Below the pieces are notes generated by a model. The model was not told the origin of the DNA. It made no database searches and worked only from the letters and a program-made list of their open reading frames with translations. From assembly GCA_018268715.1 (NCBI GenBank), contig JAFDVZ010000021.1, forward strand, positions 6,975 to 70,974: DNA of 64,000 nt, in the 5' to 3' direction. This document shows positions 35,575 through 43,008 of this stretch, piece after piece. The stretch's first letter is position 1. Each line of letters starts with the position of its first letter. A program made the translations under genes and the position numbers. This DNA comes from Acidobacteriota bacterium (lineage in GTDB: Bacteria > Acidobacteriota > Terriglobia > Bryobacterales > Bryobacteraceae).

Positions 35575-36417
35575 TCATCGCAACAGGTCTTCGAGTTGAA
35601 TCTTCGCGTCCGTCTTGGCGTCCCGGTATTTGACGATCACCGGAGTATACAACGACACGCCCCAATCCTTCCCGGGTCCCTGGGTCACGGCCCTGGCGCC
35701 GGCCACCACGACGGCGCCCTCCGGTATCACCAGGGGGGAGTCATTGGCGGCGTGCAGCACCTCTCCGCGCACCAGGTCGTACACCGGCGTCGAGCGATTC
35801 AGGATCGTGCCGGTGCCCAACACGGCCCGCCGCTTCACCACCGTGCCTTCGTAGACGCCGCAGTTGCCGCCCACCAGCACATCGTCCTCAACGATCACCG
35901 GCAGCGCGCCGACGGGCTCCAGCACGCCGCCAATCTGCGAGGCGGCCGAGATGTGGCAGTTCTTGCCGATCTGCGCGCAGCTTCCCACCAGCGCGTGCGA
36001 ATCCACCATCACGCCGTCGTCCACGTAAGCGCCCACGTTGATGTACATCGGCGGCATGCACGTGACGCCGCGGCCCACAAAGCAGCCGTCGCGAATCGAC
36101 GACCCTCCGGGAACGATCCTCACGCCGCTCGCCGCGGTGAACGTCTTCACGGGATAGGTGGCCTTGTCGAACCACGGCTGCCGCGCCGGGTGCGCCGACA
36201 TATCGACGACGGCGCCCATGCGGAACCCCAGCAGAATTCCCTTCTTCACCCAGCCGTTCACCTTCCAGCCGATCGGCGAGGCGGCGTCGGGCTCGGCCGC
36301 TCGCGCCTGGCCCGCGTTCAGCATGGCCTTGAACTGGCGGAATAAGTCAAAGTCCGCTTCGGAGTAACTTCCGGGTTTCGAGTCGAATAACTGTTCGATG
36401 TCAGATTGCATGGGCAT
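35575..36417 (-). CDS. dapD: 2,3,4,5-tetrahydropyridine-2,6-dicarboxylate N-succinyltransferase
   Basis: A 280-aa left-handed beta-helix acyltransferase. It succinylates tetrahydrodipicolinate with succinyl-CoA in the lysine/diaminopimelate pathway. The hexapeptide repeats run from about residue 100 to 240 (SSIRDGCFVGRGVTCMPPMYINVGAYVDDGVMVDSHALVGSCAQIG). MYINVGAYVD and GGNCGVYEGT are typical DapD segments. Length is close to the usual 274 aa. It is the last gene of the operon and overlaps the end of dapA by about 17 bp; ATG 36411 is an alternative start. Its presence fixes the pathway as the succinylase branch. Confidence 0.95.
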   Translation of the reverse strand: MPMQSDIEQLFDSKPGSYSEADFDLFRQFKAMLNAGQARAAEPDAASPIGWKVNGWVKKGILLGFRMGAVVDMSAHPARQPWFDKATYPVKTFTAASGVRIVPGGSSIRDGCFVGRGVTCMPPMYINVGAYVDDGVMVDSHALVGSCAQIGKNCHISAASQIGGVLEPVGALPVIVEDDVLVGGNCGVYEGTVVKRRAVLGTGTILNRSTPVYDLVRGEVLHAANDSPLVIPEGAVVVAGARAVTQGPGKDWGVSLYTPVIVKYRDAKTDAKIQLEDLLR

Positions 36418-37300
36418 GCGCGGTTTCCATCAGGTTCAGCGAGCGTAACACTCGGTCGATGCGTTCGCGGCTTGCTTCGCAGGGGGCGACGAGCGGCAGG
36501 CGCCACACCGGTTCGAGTAACCCCATGCGCGACATCGCATACTTGACCGGAATCGGATTGGACTCGACGAAGTTAATCTCCATCAGCGGGAGATAGCGGC
36601 GCTGTAACTCGCGAGCCAGGGCGAAATCGCCGGAGTTGGCCGCGCGGGCTAGCTGAGTCATCTCGGCGGGTATCTCGTTGGAGACGACGGAGATCACTCC
36701 GCGACCGCCCAGCGCGATCAGTGGGATGGTGACCGAGTCATCGCCCGACAGCACGCTGAACCGCTCCGGCGCGTGGTGGACGACCGACGCCTGCTGGCCG
36801 ATATTGCCGGAGGCCTCCTTGACGCCCACGATATTGTCGATCTCCGCCAGCCGTTTCAGCGTAGCCGGCTCGACGTTGACGCCGGTCCGCCCCTGGACGC
36901 TGTACACCACGATGGGCAACTCCACGGCCGAGGCAATCGCCTTATAGTGCTGATACAAGCCCTCCTGAGTCGGCTTGTTATAGTAGGGCGTCACCGACAG
37001 TAATCCATCGGCCCCCATGGCCTTCAACTCACTCCCGAGTTGGATGACTTCCGCGGTGTTATAGCCGCCCGCTCCGGCCAGCACCGGGACCTTCCCCTTG
37101 GCCTCTTCGAGCGTGATCTCGACCACCCGCAGGTGCTCGGAGTGGGACAGCGTGGGGCATTCCCCCGTGGTGCCGCATGGCGTCAGAAAATCGATGCCCG
37201 CCGCGATCTGCCTCCGTACAAGGCTGCGCAGGCAGTCCTCGTCGAGCGAACGATCGTGGCGGAATGGAGTGACCAGAGCAGTTCCGCATCCAGTGAACAT
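36401..37300 (-). CDS. dapA: 4-hydroxy-tetrahydrodipicolinate synthase
   Basis: A 299-aa aldolase-type TIM barrel that condenses pyruvate with aspartate semialdehyde. From the ATG at 37300 (GGGAGGTGAGG upstream), the Schiff-base lysine is K161 (GVKEASGN) and the catalytic tyrosine Y133 (VVYSVQGRTG), the same numbers as in the E. coli enzyme. GTTGE is at about 43-47. It starts 4 bp after dapB and overlaps dapD. Confidence 0.96.
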   Translation of the reverse strand: MFTGCGTALVTPFRHDRSLDEDCLRSLVRRQIAAGIDFLTPCGTTGECPTLSHSEHLRVVEITLEEAKGKVPVLAGAGGYNTAEVIQLGSELKAMGADGLLSVTPYYNKPTQEGLYQHYKAIASAVELPIVVYSVQGRTGVNVEPATLKRLAEIDNIVGVKEASGNIGQQASVVHHAPERFSVLSGDDSVTIPLIALGGRGVISVVSNEIPAEMTQLARAANSGDFALARELQRRYLPLMEINFVESNPIPVKYAMSRMGLLEPVWRLPLVAPCEASRERIDRVLRSLNLMETAHAHAI

Positions 37301-37304
37301 AGCC

Positions 37305-37976
37305 TCACCTCCCAAACAGGACTTCGCTGAATTCAAACACTCCGCGCTTGCCGTGGATCCACCGCGCGGCCTTCAACGCCCCTCGCGCAAACCCCTCGCG
37401 GCTGCGCGCCGCATGCCGCAGCGTGATCGTATCGGCGGCGGAGTCGAAACCGATCTCATGCGTTCCCGGATGCATGCCCGCGCGATTCGAACTGACGTCG
37501 ATCGAGCGCGCATAGCCGGCCGCCCGCATCCCCTCCACCAGTTTGAGCAGCGTGCCCGAAGGAGCGTCCTTCTTGGCGTCGTGGTGGATCTCCCAGGCCC
37601 AGGCGCCGTACTGTTTCTCATCCGCCAGCAGGCGGGCCGCCTCCGCCGCCACGCGCATGAACACATTGACGCCGATCGAGAAGTTGGGGCTCCACACCAG
37701 CGCCGATCCGCCGCGCTCCACCGCCTGGCTGACTCGATCTAACTCGCTGAACCAGCCGGTTGTCCCGCACACCGTCGGCACTCCTAACTCGGCCAGTCGC
37801 AGCAGATTTCCCACCGCCGCTTCCGGCTGCGTGAATTCGATGGCGACGTCGGCCCCGCTAACTCCGGACAACTCGTCGCCCGCGTCGATTCGCGCGCTGA
37901 CTTCGAAGCCCGCTTCCGGCGCCAGGCCCTCCAGCATCCGGCCCATCTTTCCATAGCCCACCAGCGCGAGTTTCAC
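37305..37976 (-). CDS. dapB: 4-hydroxy-tetrahydrodipicolinate reductase
   Basis: A 223-aa NAD(P)H-dependent reductase acting after DapA. The nucleotide-binding loop is VGYGKMGRML at 6-15 and the catalytic region is EIHHDAKKDAPSGTLLKL (His-His-x-x-Lys-Lys-Asp-x-Pro-Ser-Gly-Thr). It is shorter than the E. coli enzyme (273 aa) because of a compact N-terminal domain, as in some other phyla. It overlaps lysC by 4 bp (ATGA). Confidence 0.94.
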   Translation of the reverse strand: MKLALVGYGKMGRMLEGLAPEAGFEVSARIDAGDELSGVSGADVAIEFTQPEAAVGNLLRLAELGVPTVCGTTGWFSELDRVSQAVERGGSALVWSPNFSIGVNVFMRVAAEAARLLADEKQYGAWAWEIHHDAKKDAPSGTLLKLVEGMRAAGYARSIDVSSNRAGMHPGTHEIGFDSAADTITLRHAARSREGFARGALKAARWIHGKRGVFEFSEVLFGR

Positions 37977-39313
37977 GCAAACACCTCCGTGTCGAGTTCG
38001 CTGAAGAACTCGTTGTGCAACGCCTCGGTCGCCCGCTTCAGATCGTCCTCGGCGACCACCAGCCCGATATTCAGCTTCGAGGCGCCCTGGCTGATCATGC
38101 GGATATTGATGTCGCCCAGCGCCGAAAACGCGCGAGCGGCCACGCCCGGCGTGTAGCGGATATTCTCGCCCACCAGGCAGATGATGGCCTGGTTGTCCTC
38201 AACTGTCACTTCGGCGAAGGACTGTAACTCGGCGCGTATCTCCGCGATCTTCTCCGTACGGTCCAAGGTCAGCGATACGCTGACCTCCGAGGTGGCCAGC
38301 ATATCCACGGGAACCGAGCAGCGGTCGAACACCTCGAAGATGCGGTGCAGGAAGCCGTGCGCCATCAGCATCCTCGATGAGGTGATATTCACCAGCGTTA
38401 CGTTCTTCTTACAGGCGATGCTCTTGGCCACGTTGGTGGAATGCACGGCGTTCGCCACGATGCGGGTTCCTTCTCCTTCCGGCCGGCGCGAATTCAGAAT
38501 CAGCACCGGAATGTTCTTCTCGACGGCGGGCAGCACGGTGGCCGGATGCAGCACCTTCGCCCCAAAATAGGCCAATTCCGCGGCCTCCTCGAACGAGCAG
38601 CGCCGCACGCGATGCCCGCCCGCGAAGATCGTCGGATCGGCCGTCAGCATTCCGTCGACGTCAGTCCAGATCTGAATTTCCTCGGCTCCGACGCCCGCGC
38701 CGACGATGGAGGCGGTGTAATCGGACCCTCCGCGGCCCAGCGTGCTGGCGACTCCCGACTGAGTGGAGCCGATGAATCCTCCCATCACCACGACGGAGTC
38801 ATGGGCCAGCGGCGGAATCGTCGCGGCGAGTTTCTCATAAGTCAGTTCGAACAACGGCGCGGCCTGCGAATGGCGGTCGTCGGTGATGATCACCTTCCGT
38901 GAGTCGACATGCCGCGTCTTCATGCCGAGCTTCTGAAAGTGATTCGTGACGATCAGGCTGGACAAACGCTCGCCGAAGCTCGAAATCGCGTCGATCGAGC
39001 GGGGCGTCAACTCGCCGAGAATCGCCAGGCCGCGAGTGAGTTCGCCTAACTCCTGGAAATGCTCGTCGACGGTGCGCTCCATGGCTGACTCGCGCAGATG
39101 GAAGTCGCGCAGCGCCATGAGTTCGCCCAGCGCCTCGTCGCGCTTGCCCTGCACGGCGCGGTTGGCGATGGAGAGCAGCCGGTTGGTGGTCTTGCCCATG
39201 GCGGACACCACCACCACCGGCCTGCGGGCCAGGCGCGCTCTGACGATTCCGGCGACACGTTCGATGGCGGCGGCCGATTCCACGGACGTGCCGCCGAATT
39301 TCATTACGATCAT
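37973..39313 (-). CDS. lysC: Aspartate kinase
   Basis: A 446-aa kinase for the first step from aspartate. The N-terminal KFGGTSV is the kinase signature, and GRGGSDYTASIVGA binds aspartate/ATP. The C-terminal part has two ACT domains (LVNITSSRMLMAHGFLHRIFEVFDRC and AIICLVGENIRYTPGVAARAFSAL), so lysine or threonine feedback inhibition is likely. It is of the monofunctional lysC type without a fused homoserine dehydrogenase. It starts about 20 bp after asd. Confidence 0.95.
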   Translation of the reverse strand: MIVMKFGGTSVESAAAIERVAGIVRARLARRPVVVVSAMGKTTNRLLSIANRAVQGKRDEALGELMALRDFHLRESAMERTVDEHFQELGELTRGLAILGELTPRSIDAISSFGERLSSLIVTNHFQKLGMKTRHVDSRKVIITDDRHSQAAPLFELTYEKLAATIPPLAHDSVVVMGGFIGSTQSGVASTLGRGGSDYTASIVGAGVGAEEIQIWTDVDGMLTADPTIFAGGHRVRRCSFEEAAELAYFGAKVLHPATVLPAVEKNIPVLILNSRRPEGEGTRIVANAVHSTNVAKSIACKKNVTLVNITSSRMLMAHGFLHRIFEVFDRCSVPVDMLATSEVSVSLTLDRTEKIAEIRAELQSFAEVTVEDNQAIICLVGENIRYTPGVAARAFSALGDINIRMISQGASKLNIGLVVAEDDLKRATEALHNEFFSELDTEVFA

Positions 39314-39333
39314 GGAGAGTTATCCGGAGCCAG

Positions 39334-40395
39334 TTAGTCGAGCAGGCCCTGGGCCCACATCAGCTCGGCGTTCAACACCGCCGCACCGGCCGCGCCGCGG
39401 ATCGTATTGTGGCCCAGCGCGACGAACTTCAGGTCGAGCACCGGGCAACCGCGCAGGCGTCCGATGAAGACGGTCATGCCGTTGTCCCGTTCGGCGTCGC
39501 GGCGAGGCTGGGGCCGGTCCTGAGCCTCCATGTAGACCACGGGATGAGCCGGCGCGCTCGGCAGCTTCAGCTTCTGGGGAACTCCCTGGAAGCCGCGAAT
39601 CGCCTCGATGGCGTCGTGGTGAGTCGGCTTGTGCGCCAGCTCCAGGCTGACCGTCACCATGTGGCCGTCCACCACCTGCACGCGGTTGCAGTGCGCGCTC
39701 ACCTTGGCGGCCAGCGGAACCAGTTTGCCGCCGGCGAATTCGCCCAGGATCTTCTGCGTCTCCTGCTGCATCTTCTCTTCCTCGCCGCCGATATAGGGAA
39801 TCACGTTGGCGGTGATGTCCATGGAGGGAACGCCCGGGTAGCCGGCGCCGGAGATGGCCTGCATGGTGGTGGCGATCACGCGCGTGATGCCGAACTGCTT
39901 GAACGGCGCGAGCGCCATGGTCAGCGCCACCGTGGAGCAGTTCGGATTGGTGGCGATGCGCCCCTTCCAGCCCCGTTGTTCGCCTTGCGCCGGCAGGATG
40001 TTCAGGTGGTCCGCGTTGATTTCGGGAACCAGTAGGGGGACGTCGGCCTCCATGCGGTGATTCTTCGAATTCGACACCACCACGTGGCCCGCTTCGGCGA
40101 ATGCCCGCTCGATCTCGGTGGCCACCGATGCATCCATGGCCGAAAACATCAATTTAGGGGCGGTCGCGGACGGTTTGGAATCGCTCACCACGATGTCGCG
40201 GACGGCGGCGGGCATCTCCCCGTCCAGCCGCCATGAGGTGGCGTCGGAATACTTCTTTCCGGCGGAACGGTCGCTGGCGCCGACCCAGGTTACTTCGAAC
40301 CAAGGGTGGTTGCGGAGGAATTTGATGAAGTGCTGGCCCACCATGCCGGTGCCGCCGAGCACTCCGACGGGAATGCGATGTTGTGGATGCTTCAT
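39334..40395 (-). CDS. asd: Aspartate-semialdehyde dehydrogenase
   Basis: A 353-aa NADP-dependent enzyme. GGTGMVGQHFIKFL is the dinucleotide loop. The catalytic cysteine is in NPNCSTVALTMAL, and AKVSAHCNRVQVVDGH with LGHNTIRGAAGAAVLNAEL forms the substrate site. The sequence resembles the archaeal/fungal branch of the family more than the E. coli branch. Its ATG overlaps the dapE stop (4 bp). Confidence 0.94.
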   Translation of the reverse strand: MKHPQHRIPVGVLGGTGMVGQHFIKFLRNHPWFEVTWVGASDRSAGKKYSDATSWRLDGEMPAAVRDIVVSDSKPSATAPKLMFSAMDASVATEIERAFAEAGHVVVSNSKNHRMEADVPLLVPEINADHLNILPAQGEQRGWKGRIATNPNCSTVALTMALAPFKQFGITRVIATTMQAISGAGYPGVPSMDITANVIPYIGGEEEKMQQETQKILGEFAGGKLVPLAAKVSAHCNRVQVVDGHMVTVSLELAHKPTHHDAIEAIRGFQGVPQKLKLPSAPAHPVVYMEAQDRPQPRRDAERDNGMTVFIGRLRGCPVLDLKFVALGHNTIRGAAGAAVLNAELMWAQGLLD

Positions 40396-41399
40396 TGACG
40401 GATTAGCTGCCTTACCATTTGGTGATAGATCTGTACCGCATTTTCTAGCTGTATCTTGGGCACGCGCTCCTCGCTGGTGTGCGCGACGTGGATCGATCCC
40501 GGTCCCAGCAGGAAGGGTTTCCCCCAGGCGCCCGCGAAGGCCGGAATGTCGGTGGTGTAGGCCACCACGGTGGTCTCGAAACCGGGGAGCGAGCCAAGGT
40601 GAACGGCCGGAAGCGTCAGGACGTCCTTCACCTCGACGCCCGGCTCCACCAGTGCGTGGACGGCGTCGTGGGTGGATTGTCCCTCGTCCACCAGCCGGAT
40701 GAGAATCTCCGCCTGGGCGTGGTCGGCGATCACATTGGGAGCGCGCCCGCCGGAGATGGTGCCGATGTTCAGCGTGCTCGCGCCCAGGATCGGATCCACC
40801 GGCAGCGGCATGCGACGGGTTTTGTCGAGGGCGTCCAGCAGCTTCTCGATCGCCGATTCGCCCAACTCCGGGTAGGCCGAATGCGCCATTCTGCCATGCG
40901 CGTGAAACTCGAACCGCAGGACGCCCTTTGAACCAAGCGCCAGTTTATTCTCCGTGGGTTCGCCGTTGATCAGATAGCGGGACCCTCGGGAGGTTCTGGC
41001 CGCGGCGTAGGCGCCGGCGCTGTTGCGCTCCTCGCCCACCACCAACAGCAGCCCGAAGCCGGTCAGCCCCTCGGCGAGAAGCCCTCGCAGTGCGGTGATC
41101 ATCGAGGCGATGATCCCCTTGGTGTCGCAGGCGGCCCGTCCCCAGATGAACTCGGCGTCCTCCCGGGACGGGAAGAACGGAGGCACCGTGTCCATGTGCG
41201 TCGACAGCGTCACCACGGGTTCGCCCCAATGCGCGAACACATTGAAGCGTCCCGGCTCGACGTCCATGATCTCCACGCGCCCGCCGGTCTGCGCCGCCAG
41301 TTCGGACAGGTGGGCGAACAGGAACCGTCCCACCTTTTCCTCATTGCCGGTGATGGACTCGATGTCCACCAGCGTGCGCGTCAGTTCGAATAGATTCAT
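40392..41399 (-). CDS. dapE: M20 peptidase, probable succinyl-diaminopimelate desuccinylase
   Basis: A 335-aa zinc hydrolase of the M20 family. Metal ligands are seen in STHMDTVPP (His and Asp), GRAACDTKG (bridging Asp) and VVGEERNSAG (catalytic Glu-Glu). The dimerisation domain begins at about residue 165 (FEFHAHGRMAHSAYPELGESAIEKL). The family also includes ArgE and LysK; being first in the dap operon with dapD makes DapE the best reading. The start at 41399 (MNLFELTRTLVDIESIT) fits the family; upstream in-frame codons run into low-complexity sequence. Confidence 0.87.
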   Translation of the reverse strand: MNLFELTRTLVDIESITGNEEKVGRFLFAHLSELAAQTGGRVEIMDVEPGRFNVFAHWGEPVVTLSTHMDTVPPFFPSREDAEFIWGRAACDTKGIIASMITALRGLLAEGLTGFGLLLVVGEERNSAGAYAAARTSRGSRYLINGEPTENKLALGSKGVLRFEFHAHGRMAHSAYPELGESAIEKLLDALDKTRRMPLPVDPILGASTLNIGTISGGRAPNVIADHAQAEILIRLVDEGQSTHDAVHALVEPGVEVKDVLTLPAVHLGSLPGFETTVVAYTTDIPAFAGAWGKPFLLGPGSIHVAHTSEERVPKIQLENAVQIYHQMVRQLIRQ

Positions 41400-41765
41400 G
41401 CCAATACCGTACAACGATTCGAGGAGACGGAGCGCGGATGGGAGGGGGAACGGACCGCAGGCCCGTTGGTCCCGATAGCGCTCCACCCGATTCCCGGGTG
41501 ACAGTAGACCGGTTATTCGCCTGTCCACCAACCGTGCGCGCGACAAGCCCGCGACGCCGATTTCGGCGGCCGCCCCTTTCGCCTCCGTCCTCCGGGCTTG
41601 CCGGAACTGCGGACGGGCTACTGTTGACCAGCCGCGCCTCTATCGAAACTCCTATTGTAACCGAAGCGGGGCCGCTTCCGCGCGGGAACCATCCGGTGCG
41701 GCGATCCGTCTCGTATCTTGGATAGAGGTCGATGCATCTATATAGATGGTGAGGATTTGGGGTTG
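41400..41765. other. 366-bp divergent intergenic region, dapE and TPR promoters
   Basis: No convincing gene is present. Two symmetric sites are visible: GAAGCGG-GG-CCGCTTC at 41663-41678 and the perfect 14-bp palindrome CATCTATATAGATG at 41735-41748, just before the TPR gene. A TACAAT -10-like hexamer facing dapE lies near 41655. I looked for a lysine riboswitch and did not recognise one. Confidence 0.5.
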
Positions 41766-42614
41766 ATGTCGCGGTCACTTTTAACATTTGTTCTCCTCGG
41801 GGCTGCCGCCGCTGCTGGGACAGCGCAGCAGGACGCGGAGCGTCTATATAACCGCACCGACTATCAGGGAGCGTTGCATCTGCTGGTTCCGCAGCCGAAC
41901 AAGGATGCGAGAACCTGGACGCTGGTCGGCAAGAGCTACTTCGGCGTGGGCGAGTACAAGAAGGCTACCGAGGCGTTCGAGCAGGCCGTCGCGCTCGATC
42001 CTCGAAACGCCGACGCCGTCCATTGGCTGGGTAAGTGCTGGGGACGACGGGCCGAAATCGCGAGTGTTTTCACCGCTCCCGGTTACGCCTCCAAAGCCCG
42101 GCAGTATTTCGAGAAAGCCGTCCTGCTCGACATGTCCAACCGCGAAGCCATCGGCGACCTGTTCGACTACTATATGGAAGCGCCCGGCTTTCTGGGCGGC
42201 GGACTGAATCGGGCCGAGGCTCTGGCGGACCGGATCGCGACGCTCGATGAGGCGGAAGGCGACTATCTGCGCGCCCAGGTGGCGGACCATCGCAAGGAGT
42301 TCGACAAGGCGGAGCAGTACCTTCGACGGGCCCTCGAACTGGCGCCGCGCCAGGTGGGCCGGACCATCGAACTGGCGAAGTACCTGTCGAAGTTGGGGCG
42401 CGTGCAGGAAAGCGAGGCCACCTTCGCGCAAGCCGAGAAGATCACGCCGAACAACCCGCGCATCCTTTATGAGCGGGCGCAGACCTACATCCGCGACAAA
42501 CGGAACCTGGCGCAGGCGCGGGAGTTGCTGAAGCAGTACCTGGCTTCGCCGGTCACCGCCAACGATCCCCCGAAATCGAAAGCCGAGGAGTTGCTCCGTA
42601 AAGCAGGCGCCTGA
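41766..42614 (+). CDS. Secreted TPR-repeat protein
   Basis: A 282-aa exported protein with a signal peptide (RSLLTFVLLGAAAAAGTAQ). The rest is tetratricopeptide repeats: SYFGVGEYKKATEAFEQAVALDPRN, then further units through to the C-terminus (DKAEQYLRRALELAP, RILYERAQTYIRDKRNLAQAREL). It is probably a periplasmic scaffold. The ATG at 41766 has GAGGA about 12 nt upstream. It ends shortly before the operator repeats of the PadR gene. Confidence 0.82.
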   Translation: MSRSLLTFVLLGAAAAAGTAQQDAERLYNRTDYQGALHLLVPQPNKDARTWTLVGKSYFGVGEYKKATEAFEQAVALDPRNADAVHWLGKCWGRRAEIASVFTAPGYASKARQYFEKAVLLDMSNREAIGDLFDYYMEAPGFLGGGLNRAEALADRIATLDEAEGDYLRAQVADHRKEFDKAEQYLRRALELAPRQVGRTIELAKYLSKLGRVQESEATFAQAEKITPNNPRILYERAQTYIRDKRNLAQARELLKQYLASPVTANDPPKSKAEELLRKAGA

Positions 42615-42617
42615 AGT

Positions 42618-42668
42618 TCGATATTGACAATCGATATTGACAGTCGATATCGATGGACGATATCATCG
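42618..42668. promoter_or_regulatory. PadR operator: phased TCGATAT repeats
   Basis: TCGATATTGACA at 42618 and 42631, TCGATATCGATG at 42644 and ACGATATCATCG at 42657 form four copies with a 13-bp period. Each contains CGATAT, and the last two include dyads (CGATATCG, GATATC). They end at the PadR start codon, so bound PadR would block its own promoter or translation start. Confidence 0.7.
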
Positions 42669-42672
42669 CTTC

Positions 42673-43008
42673 GTGGCCAATCCCTCTGACCTGTTGCCAG
42701 GCACCCTCGACCTGCTGATCCTCCGGACCCTTGAACTGAAGCCGATGCACGGCGTTGTGATTGCCGACCGCATCGAGCAGGCGACCGAGGGGGTCTTCGT
42801 AATCGGTCCCGGGTCGCTGTTTCCAGCCCTCCACCGGCTTGCCGACAAGGGCTGGATCGACGGCCAGTGGATCGTCGTTCCCGAATCCGGCCGCCGGGTC
42901 AAGCAGTACACCCTCACCCAGGCCGGCCAGGCGCGGCTGGCCGAAGAGAAGCGCAACTGGAAAACCGTGCTCACCGCCATGAACCTCGCCCTCGCCGAGG
43001 AGCTCTAG
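42673..43008 (+). CDS. PadR-family transcriptional regulator
   Basis: A 111-aa winged-helix regulator (LLPGTLDLLILRTLELKPMHGVVIA, GSLFPALHRLADKGWI, KQYTLTQAGQARL). I chose GTG 42673, which starts at VANPSDLLPG as is usual for this acidobacterial subgroup. A TTG at 42637 would translate through the operator repeats. Its TAG is directly followed by the ATG of the ADOP permease, so it almost certainly controls that gene. Confidence 0.92.
   Translation: MANPSDLLPGTLDLLILRTLELKPMHGVVIADRIEQATEGVFVIGPGSLFPALHRLADKGWIDGQWIVVPESGRRVKQYTLTQAGQARLAEEKRNWKTVLTAMNLALAEEL

Noticed and set aside
41438-41725. 95-aa frame between dapE and the TPR gene
   Set aside because: Pro/Arg/Ser-rich with no motif; more likely an intergenic region containing promoters.
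41400-41765. Lysine riboswitch upstream of dapE
   Set aside because: I searched the leader for the conserved lysine-riboswitch core segments and did not recognise them.
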